Shown one piece after another: positions 26,560 to 35,976 of a stretch of 64,000 nucleotides of DNA. Position 1 is the first letter of the stretch. Each line of letters begins with the position of its first letter. Below the pieces are notes generated by a model. The model saw only the letters and a program-made list of their open reading frames with translations. It searched no databases and was not told the origin of the DNA. The DNA is from Flavobacteriales bacterium (lineage in GTDB: Bacteria; Bacteroidota; Bacteroidia; Flavobacteriales_C; GCA-002722245), in the NCBI GenBank assembly GCA_947444925.1, contig CANFBW010000004.1, positions 1-64,000 on the forward strand. Direction: 5' to 3'. A program made the position numbers and the translations under genes.

Positions 26560-27087
26560 ATGGTAATAAAAGATAGTAGTAAAACTGAACGGAACGAGAT
26601 TGTTTCGTTCCGTGATGGCTTTGTATTTGTAGTTGATGACAATCCTGTTTTTTTAGTTGTTTTGGAAGAGGAATTGAAAAGCATGCTTCCGGAGGCAAGA
26701 GTAATGACTTTCAGGACGGGTGAAGAATGCTTGAGCAACATCTACCTGGCACCATTTTTAATTGTACTTGATTACGATTTGTCAGCTGGTGATAAATATG
26801 GATTCAATGGCATAAAGGTTTTGCGCGAAATTAAAAAGAAAGTACCTGCAGCTGAAGTGGTGATGCTGTCGGGGCTCAATGACTTGAAAATCGTTGTTCG
26901 TTCTATGCAATGTGGTGCCTTTGACTATGTGCTTAAGGGAGAAGGTGCGTTGGGAAATATGCGTAGCAAAGTTGGGCATGTCTTGCGCAAATTAAGAAAG
27001 AAAGAAGCGTATGGGGGATCCAAAGAATTAAAATGGTTTTTTAAATGGTTAAGTATTTCTTTATTTCTGTTCGAAACAGGTCTTTAA
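26560..27087 (+). CDS. Single-domain response regulator with hydrophobic C-terminus
   Basis: A 175-residue protein with one receiver domain: VVDDN acidic pair at 25-26, phosphosite Asp71 (LIVLDYDLSAGDKYG), VMLSG, and the conserved Lys in DYVLKGEGA, again followed by Gly not Pro. After the REC domain a short basic stretch leads into an aromatic, hydrophobic tail (KWFFKWLSISLFLFETGL) that could bind the membrane. It resembles the protein at 17134. It is followed 34 bases later by an Hpt protein, probably in one transcript. Confidence 0.85.
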   Translation: MVIKDSSKTERNEIVSFRDGFVFVVDDNPVFLVVLEEELKSMLPEARVMTFRTGEECLSNIYLAPFLIVLDYDLSAGDKYGFNGIKVLREIKKKVPAAEVVMLSGLNDLKIVVRSMQCGAFDYVLKGEGALGNMRSKVGHVLRKLRKKEAYGGSKELKWFFKWLSISLFLFETGL

Positions 27088-27121
27088 CGTTGACTGCATT
27101 TTAATAAATACTGGTCTTGAA

Positions 27122-27472
27122 ATGAAAGAGGAGTCTCTATTTAATTACAACACATTGATGTTGTATGTTAATGGTAATAATGTGTTGGGTGAAAGAATCA
27201 AGAGGATGATTGTAGCCGAAATCCCAAAGGATTTGGCTAAAATGGAGGCGGCCTTGCACAAGGAGGATTGGGGTTTTGTTGGCGCGATGGCACATAAAAT
27301 AAAACCTATCATTCAAATGTGCGGCAACAAAAAGCTTTACGATTGTGTGGAGTCTATTGAGAAGGACGGGAAGCAGCATTTAGCGCTGCATACAATGGAT
27401 TCGCGTTTACGTAATTTAAAATTGCAGATTGCACTATTGCTGACGGAAATTGAGCATCACACGCAATATTGA
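27122..27472 (+). CDS. Stand-alone Hpt phosphotransfer protein
   Basis: A 116-residue helical protein. The motif GAMAHKIKPIIQMCGNKKLY, with His58 as the probable phosphoacceptor, matches Hpt domains (AHxLK form). The rest is helix. It likely relays phosphate between a hybrid kinase and receiver proteins such as its upstream neighbour. It converges on the GT39-like gene with a 9-base gap. Confidence 0.8.
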   Translation: MKEESLFNYNTLMLYVNGNNVLGERIKRMIVAEIPKDLAKMEAALHKEDWGFVGAMAHKIKPIIQMCGNKKLYDCVESIEKDGKQHLALHTMDSRLRNLKLQIALLLTEIEHHTQY

Positions 27473-27481
27473 AAAGGATAT

Positions 27482-29005
27482 TTAAGGTTGTAAACGGAAG
27501 AGTAGTAAGTTTTTTTGAGCTCCCATTTTATGTTTGCTGAATTTAGAAATTTTGAAATTCTCATCTTTGAATACGATATATTCAGCGCCATTGATGATGG
27601 CTTTTTGAATGACATTTTGACTTTCTTCAGAAGTGTCTGGAACGCTCCATCCCTGTCGTTGAAGAAAATAGAGGCCGCCATTAGGGGTCTGGTCGCCCAC
27701 CACAATGAATTTGGCCTTACTTGAAATGTTCAGCTTGTCTACACTGTTTTTTGCTCCTGCGAGCACTGAGCCAATTTCTGCAATGTCTTCTTTGTTTTCG
27801 TAGCGCGCCTTCAATTTGCTTGCCCCATAATTTAAACTAAGCATACAAATGGTGCCTAAAACGAGTTTTGTAACTATGCTTTTGAAAATGACAGGCCATT
27901 TGTTTTGACAGGCGATAAAACCATTGGTGGCAATGAAAATTAGAGCTGGAATTAGAGCGATAAAATAGTAATCATGGTATTTGAATTGTGCGAAAAACAG
28001 AAAAAAATAACATAGACTACCTAATGTTAAATACAAAGTGGTTATTGAGAAAAAAAGATTCAGTTTTTTATAGCAGAAAAGGCTTCCCATTGCCAATAAA
28101 GCAAATAGGTGAAAAGTGCTTTGATAGTAATATTTGTTATACCAGTAATAGTGCATATGGTCCCAAACAATGTCAATTTCAGTTTGTGTCATGTCCCAAA
28201 TTGGCAGCGCGTGCACCAAGAAGACGGAGTTGTTGTTTGTCAAGTTGTAGTCGTACACGTAGATGTTCCATGCAAGCACGAGCATAAGACTTAGTGCAAA
28301 GAGCGTAAATCCTGTTGCGTTATTTTTTATGCTCTTTAGTGGTTTTTTTTGAACGGCAAAATCTGCTGTAAATAGCGCAAGTACAGCAGCTATGGGATGG
28401 ATAAAGAAGGTCACTTTTAATAATGCAGCCAAAGTAAAAAAGGTAAAACCTGCAACAAGTTTTTTGTTGCTTTGCACTGCTCTGTATGCGAAGAAGTAGT
28501 ACCACGCCATAAGCGTAAATCCGATGGCGCTGGCATCAGGCAAAAAATTATTGGAGTAGTACAACAGCACTGTGGAAGAAAAAAATAGAAAGCAAAAAAC
28601 AATGGCGTAAAAAATGTCTTTTAGCAGTAGGATGAGTAATTTGAACAGGAAGAAGAAACCGAATGAAACAATGCTCAGCGTGAGTAATCTTAACATAAAT
28701 TCATGTTCGCCAAAGAGAAGGTAGCTTAGTGCCGTCAGGTAGTATAGAATAGGAAATTCAGAAGCTGCTTTTCCATCGGTACTTTGCAAATTGAAAACTT
28801 GTGGTTCAAAAAAATGGAAGCCGTTTTTGTAGTAGTTGGAGACGAATGACAGTCCGTCGGTTTGGCGAATGAAGTGAATGCCTTGGGGTCGCAAAAATAA
28901 GATGTGATGGAAATCTAAAATAAAGTACAAGCTGCCCAGCAGCAAGCAAAACAAAATGACGGGGTGTTTTTCGAAATATTGAAAAAAACGATTCGGTATT
29001 TTCAT
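27482..29005 (-). CDS. GT39-like membrane glycosyltransferase
   Basis: A 507-residue polytopic membrane protein with about 11 helices. The first periplasmic loop contains RPQGIHFIRQTDGLSFVSNY, which fits the GxHxWRQTD signature of the Bacteroidota ArnT/GT39-like (PMT-fold) family, where the Asp is the presumed catalytic base. The C-terminal 100 residues are periplasmic (IVVGDQTPNGGLYFLQRQGW). It probably transfers a sugar from a polyprenyl-phosphate donor; acceptor unknown. Confidence 0.72.
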   Translation of the reverse strand: MKIPNRFFQYFEKHPVILFCLLLGSLYFILDFHHILFLRPQGIHFIRQTDGLSFVSNYYKNGFHFFEPQVFNLQSTDGKAASEFPILYYLTALSYLLFGEHEFMLRLLTLSIVSFGFFFLFKLLILLLKDIFYAIVFCFLFFSSTVLLYYSNNFLPDASAIGFTLMAWYYFFAYRAVQSNKKLVAGFTFFTLAALLKVTFFIHPIAAVLALFTADFAVQKKPLKSIKNNATGFTLFALSLMLVLAWNIYVYDYNLTNNNSVFLVHALPIWDMTQTEIDIVWDHMHYYWYNKYYYQSTFHLFALLAMGSLFCYKKLNLFFSITTLYLTLGSLCYFFLFFAQFKYHDYYFIALIPALIFIATNGFIACQNKWPVIFKSIVTKLVLGTICMLSLNYGASKLKARYENKEDIAEIGSVLAGAKNSVDKLNISSKAKFIVVGDQTPNGGLYFLQRQGWSVPDTSEESQNVIQKAIINGAEYIVFKDENFKISKFSKHKMGAQKNLLLFRLQP

Positions 29006-29068
29006 TTTACGGCTATTGAGGAAGAGGTAAAAGTAGGTGTAAATTTTGCTTTTCAGAGTGGTTCTTTT

Positions 29069-29263
29069 TCAATTGTGGGCTTTTTCTTTTAAGCCTTTTC
29101 TGCAACTGTAAATTCCTAATCCTATCAGTGCGAAGCTAAGGGTGAATCCCAAAAAACCGAAATTGTCCTTTTCCTTTAATGCGTAAATAGTAATGCCAAC
29201 ACTTATCGCTATGCCGAGCGTGATTAAGAGTATTCCAGCAAAACACATTGTGATTTTATACAT
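29069..29263 (-). CDS. Small two-helix membrane protein
   Basis: 64 residues with two membrane helices (FAGILLITLGIAISVGITIY and FGFLGFTLSFALIGLGIYSC) and a basic C-terminus (RKGLKEKAHN), so the tail is probably cytoplasmic. It starts 3 bases after uvrB ends, on the same strand, so it is likely in the same transcript. Family unrecognised. Confidence 0.65.
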   Translation of the reverse strand: MYKITMCFAGILLITLGIAISVGITIYALKEKDNFGFLGFTLSFALIGLGIYSCRKGLKEKAHN

Positions 29264-29266
29264 TGC

Positions 29267-31288
29267 TTATTTTGTTTTTTCTTTCATCTTGTCCTTCATT
29301 GCAAATAACTCATCTCGGTATTTTGCGGCAGCCATGAAGTCCAATTCCTTGGCGGCTTTTTCCATTGCTTTTTGAGTTTGTGCAATTGCTTTTTCTAGTT
29401 GAGCAGCGGTCATGAATGCAATGATAGGATCGGCAGCCAATGCTGGTTTGGCTGGTTCAGTGTACACTTTTTTGTTTTGGAAATTGAGTACGGATTTGTG
29501 CTCCATAATTTCTTCGCGGGTTTTGCTCATGCCGGTAGGTGTGATGCCGTGTTTTTCATTGTAAGCAAGTTGTATGGCGCGACGGCGATTGGTTTCGTTG
29601 ATGGTTTTTTCCATCGATTCAGTGATTTTGTCGGCATACATGATCACACGTCCGTTCACATTTCGCGCCGCCCTGCCAACGGTTTGTGTAAGCGATCGTT
29701 CAGAACGTAAAAAGCCTTCCTTGTCGGCATCTAAAATGGCAACGAAAGAAACTTCAGGCAAGTCTAAGCCTTCTCTCAGTAAGTTAACACCCACCAGCAC
29801 GTGGATATCGCCCATACGCAGTTGGCGCAGGATTTCAACGCGCTCCATTGTGTCAACATCGGAATGGATGTAGCGACAGGCGATGTTGAGGTTGGCGATA
29901 TATTTGGTGAGTTCTTCGGCCATTCTTTTGGTAAGTGTGGTGACCAAAATGCGTTCTCCTTTTTTTACAGTTTCGTCAATTTCTTCGAGCAGATCGTCAA
30001 CTTGATTCAGGCTGGGACGCACGGTAATCAATGGATCAAGCAGGCCGGTAGGACGAATGATTTGCTCTACAATAACGCCTTCTGATTTTTCAAGTTCGTA
30101 GTCGGCAGGTGTTGCGCTGACATATATGGTGTTGTTGAGTAGCGTTTCGAATTCTTCGTATTTCAACGGACGGTTGTCAAGAGCGGCTGGTAGCCGAAAG
30201 CCATATTCAACCAGATTCGTTTTTCGTGAACGGTCACCGCCATACATCGCCCGAATTTGTGGAAGTGTGACGTGGCTCTCGTCGATGATCATTAAAAAAT
30301 CTTTTGGAAAATAATCCATCAAACAGAAAGGGCGTGAATTGGCCACGCGTCCGTCCATATAACGTGAATAATTCTCTATACCTGAGCAGTAGCCCAATTC
30401 GCGCATCATCTCCAAGTCATATTCTACGCGTTCTTTGATGCGCTCCGCTTCAATAAATTTGCCTTCCGATTTAAAAAATTCGTACTGCTTCATCATGTCG
30501 TCTTGAATCTCATACAGCGCACCATTCATTCGTTCTTTATTGGTTACAAAGATGGTAGCAGGGTAGAGGGTGAGTTGTTCAACAACTTCTATTTTGTGTC
30601 CGCTAATGGGGTCGAAAGCATAGATTTCTTCAATTTCATCTCCCCAAAAACTGAAGCGATAGGCGTGGTCTAAGTAAGCTGGAAAAATATCAATGGTATC
30701 GCCGCGCACTTTGAAATTACCTCTTTCAATAGGCATTTCGGTGCGTGAGTATAAACTGTCGACAAACTTTCGCAGTAATTTATTGCGCGCAATGACTTCT
30801 CCTTTTTTAATGGTGAAAGTATTTTCAGTGAAGTCGGCTGGGTTTCCCATTCCGTAAATGCACGATACAGAGCAAACCACAATTACGTCACGTCTTCCCG
30901 ATAATAAAATGGAAGAGGTTGCTAAGCGCAGTTTTTCAATTTCTTTATTGATCGACAGGTCTTTTTCAATGTAGGTTCCTGTTACAGGAAGATAAGCTTC
31001 GGGTTGATAGTAGTCGTAGTACGATACAAAATATTCAACGGCATTGTTGGGGAAAAACTGTTTGAATTCTCCGTACAGTTGCGCTGCCAAAGTTTTGTTG
31101 TGACTTAAAATTAAAGTAGGGCGCTGCAATTGTTGTATCACGTTGGCCATTGTGAATGTTTTTCCTGACCCAGTAACGCCTTGCAATGTTTGAAACTCAA
31201 CATCATTGCGAATGCCTTCGACCAATTGGCGAATGGCTTCGGGCTGATCACCCGTTGGCTGGTATTCTGAGGTGAGTTCGAAATCCAC
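29267..31288 (-). CDS. uvrB: Excinuclease ABC subunit B
   Basis: Helicase-like damage-verification subunit of nucleotide excision repair. Motifs: GVTGSGKTFTMANV (Walker A), the beta-hairpin region YYDYYQPEAYLP, DESHVT, and motif VI RAARNVNGRVIMYAD. A C-terminal UVR domain follows (LEKAIAQTQKAMEKAAKELD) for UvrC contact. 673 residues is normal. It lies 2 bases after serA, on the same strand, giving a serC-serA-uvrB-small protein cluster. Confidence 0.97.
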   Translation of the reverse strand: MDFELTSEYQPTGDQPEAIRQLVEGIRNDVEFQTLQGVTGSGKTFTMANVIQQLQRPTLILSHNKTLAAQLYGEFKQFFPNNAVEYFVSYYDYYQPEAYLPVTGTYIEKDLSINKEIEKLRLATSSILLSGRRDVIVVCSVSCIYGMGNPADFTENTFTIKKGEVIARNKLLRKFVDSLYSRTEMPIERGNFKVRGDTIDIFPAYLDHAYRFSFWGDEIEEIYAFDPISGHKIEVVEQLTLYPATIFVTNKERMNGALYEIQDDMMKQYEFFKSEGKFIEAERIKERVEYDLEMMRELGYCSGIENYSRYMDGRVANSRPFCLMDYFPKDFLMIIDESHVTLPQIRAMYGGDRSRKTNLVEYGFRLPAALDNRPLKYEEFETLLNNTIYVSATPADYELEKSEGVIVEQIIRPTGLLDPLITVRPSLNQVDDLLEEIDETVKKGERILVTTLTKRMAEELTKYIANLNIACRYIHSDVDTMERVEILRQLRMGDIHVLVGVNLLREGLDLPEVSFVAILDADKEGFLRSERSLTQTVGRAARNVNGRVIMYADKITESMEKTINETNRRRAIQLAYNEKHGITPTGMSKTREEIMEHKSVLNFQNKKVYTEPAKPALAADPIIAFMTAAQLEKAIAQTQKAMEKAAKELDFMAAAKYRDELFAMKDKMKEKTK

Positions 31289-31290
31289 TT

Positions 31291-32238
31291 TTATTTTTTA
31301 CTTAAGGCGATGATTTTTCGCGCCAATTCATTGGCTATTTTTTCTTGAGCTTCGATGGTCGACGCGCCCAAGTGCGGCGTGATGGATGTATCAGGGTGTT
31401 GCAATAATTTCGCGTCAATATCAGTGCTAAACACGTCCAACGCAGCATGCGCCACCTGCCCCGACTGCAGCGCGGCTAAAAGTGCTGCTTCGTCAATATT
31501 TCCACTGCGTGAGGTATTGACGAAGGTGACACCTTTTTTCATTTGGGCAAAAATTTCGGCGGTGACTACTGGTTGATCGTTTAACGGAAGGTGCAGCGAA
31601 ATAATATCGCATTGCGCCAAGAAATCATTCAACGGAGAAATAGGTATTTTGATGTCGAGTGCTGTGTCAAAAAATTCCAAGGTGAATTCCACCTCTGTTT
31701 TGCTGGGGTGGTAGGCCAGTACTTCCATGCCAAAGGACAGCGCCAATTTCATTACTTCACAGCCAATGCGGCCACAGCCCCAAACGCCAATGGTTTTTCC
31801 TTTGAGTTCGCGACCCTGCGACAGTTCTTTTTTTAGTTCCTTGATTTGTTCGGGATGCTCATTTATGCGCACGTTACTGGTGCTTACAAAACGGTAAGTC
31901 GACAGCAAGTGAGCGAACACCAGTTCGGCAACAGCTGTGGTAGATGCGCCGGGGGTGTTGAAAGTCAAAATGCCTAGTTCATCGGCTGCTTTTTCGTCGA
32001 TGTTGTCCATGCCCACACCGCCACGGCCCACCATTTTTAATGAAGAACATCCTTCCATTACTTCTCGTGTCACCTGTGTGGCGCTTCGCACAAGCAATAC
32101 GTTGATGTTGTTTTGTTGTATGAAAGCGATCAAGTCTTGCTCTTTGTACGCTCCTACATACAGCGTGAATCCGGCGGCTTTCAGTAAAGAAATTCCGACG
32201 GGGTGAAAGTCGTCGTTGATCAGTATATTGAATTTCAT
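31291..32238 (-). CDS. serA: D-3-phosphoglycerate dehydrogenase (short form)
   Basis: NAD-dependent oxidation of 3-phosphoglycerate, first step of serine synthesis. It is a D-isomer-specific 2-hydroxyacid dehydrogenase: dinucleotide motif GVWGCGRIGCEVMKL, then the catalytic Arg (VNTSRSGNIDEAAL), Glu and His (SITPHLGASTIEAQEKI). At 315 residues it has no ACT domain, so the usual serine feedback site is missing. The ATG at 32238 shares one base with the serC stop (TGATG); the enzyme order matches the pathway partners. Confidence 0.93.
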   Translation of the reverse strand: MKFNILINDDFHPVGISLLKAAGFTLYVGAYKEQDLIAFIQQNNINVLLVRSATQVTREVMEGCSSLKMVGRGGVGMDNIDEKAADELGILTFNTPGASTTAVAELVFAHLLSTYRFVSTSNVRINEHPEQIKELKKELSQGRELKGKTIGVWGCGRIGCEVMKLALSFGMEVLAYHPSKTEVEFTLEFFDTALDIKIPISPLNDFLAQCDIISLHLPLNDQPVVTAEIFAQMKKGVTFVNTSRSGNIDEAALLAALQSGQVAHAALDVFSTDIDAKLLQHPDTSITPHLGASTIEAQEKIANELARKIIALSKK

Positions 32239-33314
32239 CAAGCGTGTTTTTTAGCCATGTCACGCATTGCGTCCACCAAAGCCTGAACGCTTTCAATAGG
32301 CATTGCATTATAGATGGAAGCTCTGTAACCGCCCACACTGCGGTGACCTTCTATGCCGCTGAGATTTCGTTCTTTTGCCATTTGTGAAAATTCAGGTTCC
32401 AGTGATGGATCTTTCATTACAAAAGTGACGTTCATCAAAGATCGGTCTTCTTTGGCAGCGGTTCCCAAGAAAAGTGGATTGCTATCGATTTCATCGTATA
32501 GGAGTTTGCCTTTCTTTTCATTGATGGCTTCCATTGCAGCAATACCGCCTAAATTTTTCAGCCATTCCATGGTCAACATACAGGTGTATATTGAAAAGCA
32601 AGGAGGGGTATTGAACATGGATTCATTGTCAATATGCGTGGTGTAATCCAGCATTGTTGGTATTTTACGTCCACTTTTGCCGAAGATTCCTTTTTTTGAA
32701 ATCACCAGAGTAACTCCCGCTGGCCCCATGTTTTTTTGTGCTCCAGCGTATATTAAATCGAATTTACTAACGTCGATTACCTTGCTCATCAGGTCTGAAG
32801 ACATGTCGCAAACCAATGGCACTGAAGTCTCCGGAAAAGATTTCAATTGCGTTCCGTAAATGGTATTGTTTGAGGTAAGGTGCAAGTAGCTTAAATCAGA
32901 AGGAATGCTATAGTCCTTTGGCACATAAGAGAAGTTTTTGTCTTTTGAAGAAGCAACTTGAATAGTTTCGCCATAGAATTCAGCTTCTTTCACAGCCTTG
33001 CTTGCCCAAACACCGGTGTTGAGGTAGCCCACTTTTCCGCCAACAGGCAAAAGGTTTTGCGGCAACATAGTGAATTGCAAACTTGCGCCTCCCTGCAAGA
33101 AGGAAATATCGTAGTTGTCGGGAACATTTAGCAATTCGCGCACTAGGGCAAAAGATTTGTCCATTACCGCCACAAAATCTTTGCTGCGGTGCGACATCTC
33201 AATGATGGATAGGCCGCTGTTGTTGTATTCTATCACTGCCTCGGCAGCTTTTTGCATTACTTCCTTGGGCAAGATGCAGGGGCCTGCACTGAAATTGTGA
33301 ACGTATTTTTTCAT
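32238..33314 (-). CDS. serC: Phosphoserine aminotransferase
   Basis: PLP-dependent transamination of 3-phosphohydroxypyruvate to phosphoserine, second step of serine synthesis. It carries the PLP lysine in YAGAQKNMGPAGVTLVI and the family N-terminus NFSAGPCILPKEVM, FLQGGASLQF, and C-terminal GIEGHRSVGGYRASIYNAMP. 358 residues. It is translationally coupled to serA and divergent from the aldo/keto reductase gene. Confidence 0.97.
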   Translation of the reverse strand: MKKYVHNFSAGPCILPKEVMQKAAEAVIEYNNSGLSIIEMSHRSKDFVAVMDKSFALVRELLNVPDNYDISFLQGGASLQFTMLPQNLLPVGGKVGYLNTGVWASKAVKEAEFYGETIQVASSKDKNFSYVPKDYSIPSDLSYLHLTSNNTIYGTQLKSFPETSVPLVCDMSSDLMSKVIDVSKFDLIYAGAQKNMGPAGVTLVISKKGIFGKSGRKIPTMLDYTTHIDNESMFNTPPCFSIYTCMLTMEWLKNLGGIAAMEAINEKKGKLLYDEIDSNPLFLGTAAKEDRSLMNVTFVMKDPSLEPEFSQMAKERNLSGIEGHRSVGGYRASIYNAMPIESVQALVDAMRDMAKKHA

Positions 33315-33397
33315 AATAATATATTGTGGGGTGAAATTACTGCATTGCTATGGAAAGACAAAGGCTTTTTCTGCTACTTTTACGAAAAATAAATATT

Positions 33398-34375
33398 ATG
33401 TTATATAGGAAATTTGGAAAATTAGACTGGAAGATAAGTGAAGTAGGTTATGGAATGTGGGGAATGGCTGGATGGACTGAGTCAGACGATAAAGAAACTG
33501 CAATTGCTTTAGATAGATCAGTAGAATTGGGATGCAATTTTTTTGATACGGCATGGGCCTATGCTTCTGGAAAAAGCGAAAGAATTTTGGCTGATTTAAT
33601 AAAAAGACAAGCACATAAAAAATTATACACGGCGACTAAAATACCTCCCAAAAATTTGAAATGGCCCACCATCAAAGGATCTTCGATTGATGAGGTGTAT
33701 CCGGTAAGTCACATTGTGGAGTACACAGAGAAAAGCTTGAAAAATCTGGGTGTTGAATGCATCGACTTGCAGCAATTTCACGTTTGGGAAGATGCTTGGG
33801 CGCAACGCGACGAGTGGCAGTCAGCTGTGGCTAAATTAAAAAAGGAAGGAAAAGTACAGTCCTTTGGTATAAGCGTTAACCGCTGGGAGCCTACGAATTG
33901 CTTGCAAACCTTGGATACAGGGTTGATCGACGCTATTCAGGTGATCTATAATATTTTTGATCAATCACCAGAAGATGAGTTGTTTCCTTATTGTCAACAA
34001 AACAACATCGCTATCATCGCTCGTGTGCCTTTTGACGAAGGGTCATTGACGGGTACTCTTACCAAAGAATCAAAGTGGGATAATGGTGATTTTAGAAACA
34101 CTTATTTTTGTGCAGAGAATTTAAATCCTACGATTGATAGGGTAGAGGCGCTGCGAGCTGCTTTGCCAGTAGGAACGTCACTGCCCGAAGTGGCATTAAA
34201 GTTTATTCAGCACCACCCTGCTGTGAGTACCATGATTCCCGGTATGAGGAAGATCAGAAATGTGGAAAACAACATGCGTATCGGCGCAGCCGACAGCCTT
34301 CGTTTGTCTCCTGAAATGCTTGCTCTATTGAGAAATCACCGATGGGATCGCCAACCTTCAGTTTGGTCGTGCTAG
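33398..34375 (+). CDS. Aldo/keto reductase
   Basis: NADPH-dependent carbonyl reductase, TIM-barrel fold, 325 residues. The catalytic tetrad is visible: Asp and Tyr in FFDTAWAYASG, Lys in YTATKIP, His in DLQQFHVWED. The C-terminal MIPGMRKIRNVENN is the NADP phosphate-binding loop. The ATG at 33398 begins MLYRKFGKLDWKISEVGYGM, the normal family start; an upstream in-frame start adds 16 unlikely residues. A TACTTTTA sequence lies upstream. Substrate unknown. Confidence 0.9.
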   Translation: MLYRKFGKLDWKISEVGYGMWGMAGWTESDDKETAIALDRSVELGCNFFDTAWAYASGKSERILADLIKRQAHKKLYTATKIPPKNLKWPTIKGSSIDEVYPVSHIVEYTEKSLKNLGVECIDLQQFHVWEDAWAQRDEWQSAVAKLKKEGKVQSFGISVNRWEPTNCLQTLDTGLIDAIQVIYNIFDQSPEDELFPYCQQNNIAIIARVPFDEGSLTGTLTKESKWDNGDFRNTYFCAENLNPTIDRVEALRAALPVGTSLPEVALKFIQHHPAVSTMIPGMRKIRNVENNMRIGAADSLRLSPEMLALLRNHRWDRQPSVWSC

Positions 34376-34461
34376 TGTTTTTGCACTAATTAATGCAGTG
34401 TTGTTTACCGTAGAGTTAGTAACTAAATGTTGTGGCTTCTTGCCAAGCAAATCAAATTGCG

Positions 34462-34469
34462 TATATTTG
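34462..34469 (+). promoter_or_regulatory. Putative -7 box of the desaturase gene
   Basis: TATATTTG, 16 bases before the ATG at 34486. It lies inside an upstream in-frame extension starting with GTG, which it makes improbable. Confidence 0.45.
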
Positions 34470-34485
34470 CGTTCAAATTAGTAGC

Positions 34486-35565
34486 ATGGCAAAAGTTAAA
34501 TTTAACAACAAAGACGCTGTATTTTTTTCCGCATTGCGCAAGAAAGTTGATGCTTACTTTGATAATAATAACATTGCACCAACGGGTAATTTCACGCTTT
34601 TCTCTAAAACGTTCATTTTAGTGGTGAGTCTTGTATTTATTTATACAGCGCTGATAACGCAGCTTTTTCCATACGGATGGGTAAATGTGTTGCTTTGTAT
34701 GTTGCTGGGCGTTAATGTGGCAGCGATCGGTTTTAATGTAATGCACGATGGTGCTCACGGCAGTTATTCAAAATACAAATGGGTAAATGAGATTATGGGG
34801 CACTCCTTAAATATATTGGGGGGCAGCGTTTTTATGTGGAAGCAAAAGCACAATATTGCGCACCACACTTACACCAACATTGAGGGGCATGATGACGATA
34901 TTGATGCGGGCTCTTTGTTGCGCATGCACAAAGATCAGCCGAAGTTGCCGCTGCATAAATTTCAACACATTTACGGTTTGTTTCTTTATGGATTTATGTA
35001 TGGGTACTGGGTTTTTTACACGGACTACTACAAGTATTTTACGGGCGAAGTGTCTGAAAATGTGCCTTTGCGCAAAATGAAAACACATGAACACATTGTG
35101 TTCTGGGCTTCAAAAATATTGAATTTGTTTTTGTTTGTTGCGCTGCCTATTGCACTTCTTGGTTTTGTGAATTTCTTGATAGGATACCTTATCGTTTTGT
35201 TTACTGGAGGTATCGTTATCTCAGTGGTATTTCAATTGGCGCATATCGTTGAAGATGCGCACTTCTTTTCTCCTGATCCAACAGGATTGACTGTAGTGGA
35301 AGCGGAGTGGGCAGTGTATCAATTGAATACAACTGTGGATTTTGCGCCGAACAGCAAAGTATTGACTTGGCTGTTGGGTGGATTAAATTTTCAAGTGATT
35401 CACCATTTGTTTCCAAAGATCAGCCACGTGCATTATCCTGAGATTCGTAAAATTGTGCAGGAGACTTGCAATGAATACAATATCGCTTACAGAACATTTC
35501 CAACCATGTGGGACGCTTTTAAATCGCACATGAGGTATTTGAAAGCCACTGGAACAGCTGCTTAA
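34486..35565 (+). CDS. Membrane fatty acid desaturase (acyl-lipid/acyl-CoA type)
   Basis: Di-iron membrane enzyme that inserts double bonds in acyl chains, 359 residues. The three histidine boxes are visible: MHDGAHGSYS (HxxxH), KHNIAHHTYTN (HxxHH) and QVIHHLFPKISH (HxxHH), plus four main membrane helices (for example FILVVSLVFIYTALITQLFP and NFLIGYLIVLFTGGIVISVV). It resembles linoleoyl-CoA (Delta-6-like) desaturases of Bacteroidota; regiospecificity cannot be read. A terminator follows. Confidence 0.92.
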   Translation: MAKVKFNNKDAVFFSALRKKVDAYFDNNNIAPTGNFTLFSKTFILVVSLVFIYTALITQLFPYGWVNVLLCMLLGVNVAAIGFNVMHDGAHGSYSKYKWVNEIMGHSLNILGGSVFMWKQKHNIAHHTYTNIEGHDDDIDAGSLLRMHKDQPKLPLHKFQHIYGLFLYGFMYGYWVFYTDYYKYFTGEVSENVPLRKMKTHEHIVFWASKILNLFLFVALPIALLGFVNFLIGYLIVLFTGGIVISVVFQLAHIVEDAHFFSPDPTGLTVVEAEWAVYQLNTTVDFAPNSKVLTWLLGGLNFQVIHHLFPKISHVHYPEIRKIVQETCNEYNIAYRTFPTMWDAFKSHMRYLKATGTAA

Positions 35566-35587
35566 GCGGCACATAATTCATAAAAGA

Positions 35588-35615
35588 AGCCACGTATTTA
35601 TATGTGGCTTTTTTT
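35588..35615 (+). terminator. Intrinsic terminator after the desaturase
   Basis: AGCCAC and GTGGCT form a 6-bp stem around a 10-base AT-rich loop, followed by seven T. Confidence 0.8.
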
Positions 35616-35922
35616 ATGAATTAAAGTTTCCGTTGTTGCCGGTAAAGGTTTTTGAATTTTGATTAATAGGCTTAAGATTGTCCGCCATGACACTATTATT
35701 GTTACGATGGCGAGAGATTCTGCGGAGCATAGAAGGAATGCAAATGCGCCCGATTTTCAAGAAAGTTTTTTGGGAATGATTGTTTTTTGACGCATTTGGA
35801 ATTGCCTATTCTGTTGCATTTGAGTCAATTGTGTGATTGAAGATCGTCTAATTAGTCTGATGTTCTTGTTTTTTTTGCCGCGCTGCTGTTTGAAACTGAA
35901 GCGAGGCCCCCTTGATGTCAAT
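35616..35922. other. Non-coding gap of about 300 bases with a degenerate dispersed repeat
   Basis: No convincing gene. Short frames (a 27-30 codon ATG frame near 35690) are unremarkable. Bases 35706-35740 (GATGGCGA, then CTGCGGAG, then AGGA) resemble the sequence at 63952-63990, suggesting a worn dispersed repeat. The rest is AT-rich without motif. Confidence 0.4.
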
Positions 35923-35956
35923 AAAAAAGCCGTTCCTTGTGGGAACGGCTTTTTTT
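35923..35956. terminator. Bidirectional intrinsic terminator (RRM gene side)
   Basis: Six A, GCCGTTCC, a 5-base loop, GGAACGGC and seven T. The A-tract and T-tract on either side let it work on both strands; it ends the RRM gene on the minus strand. Confidence 0.88.
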
Positions 35957-35976
35957 ATATTTGATTAATCCTAAGA

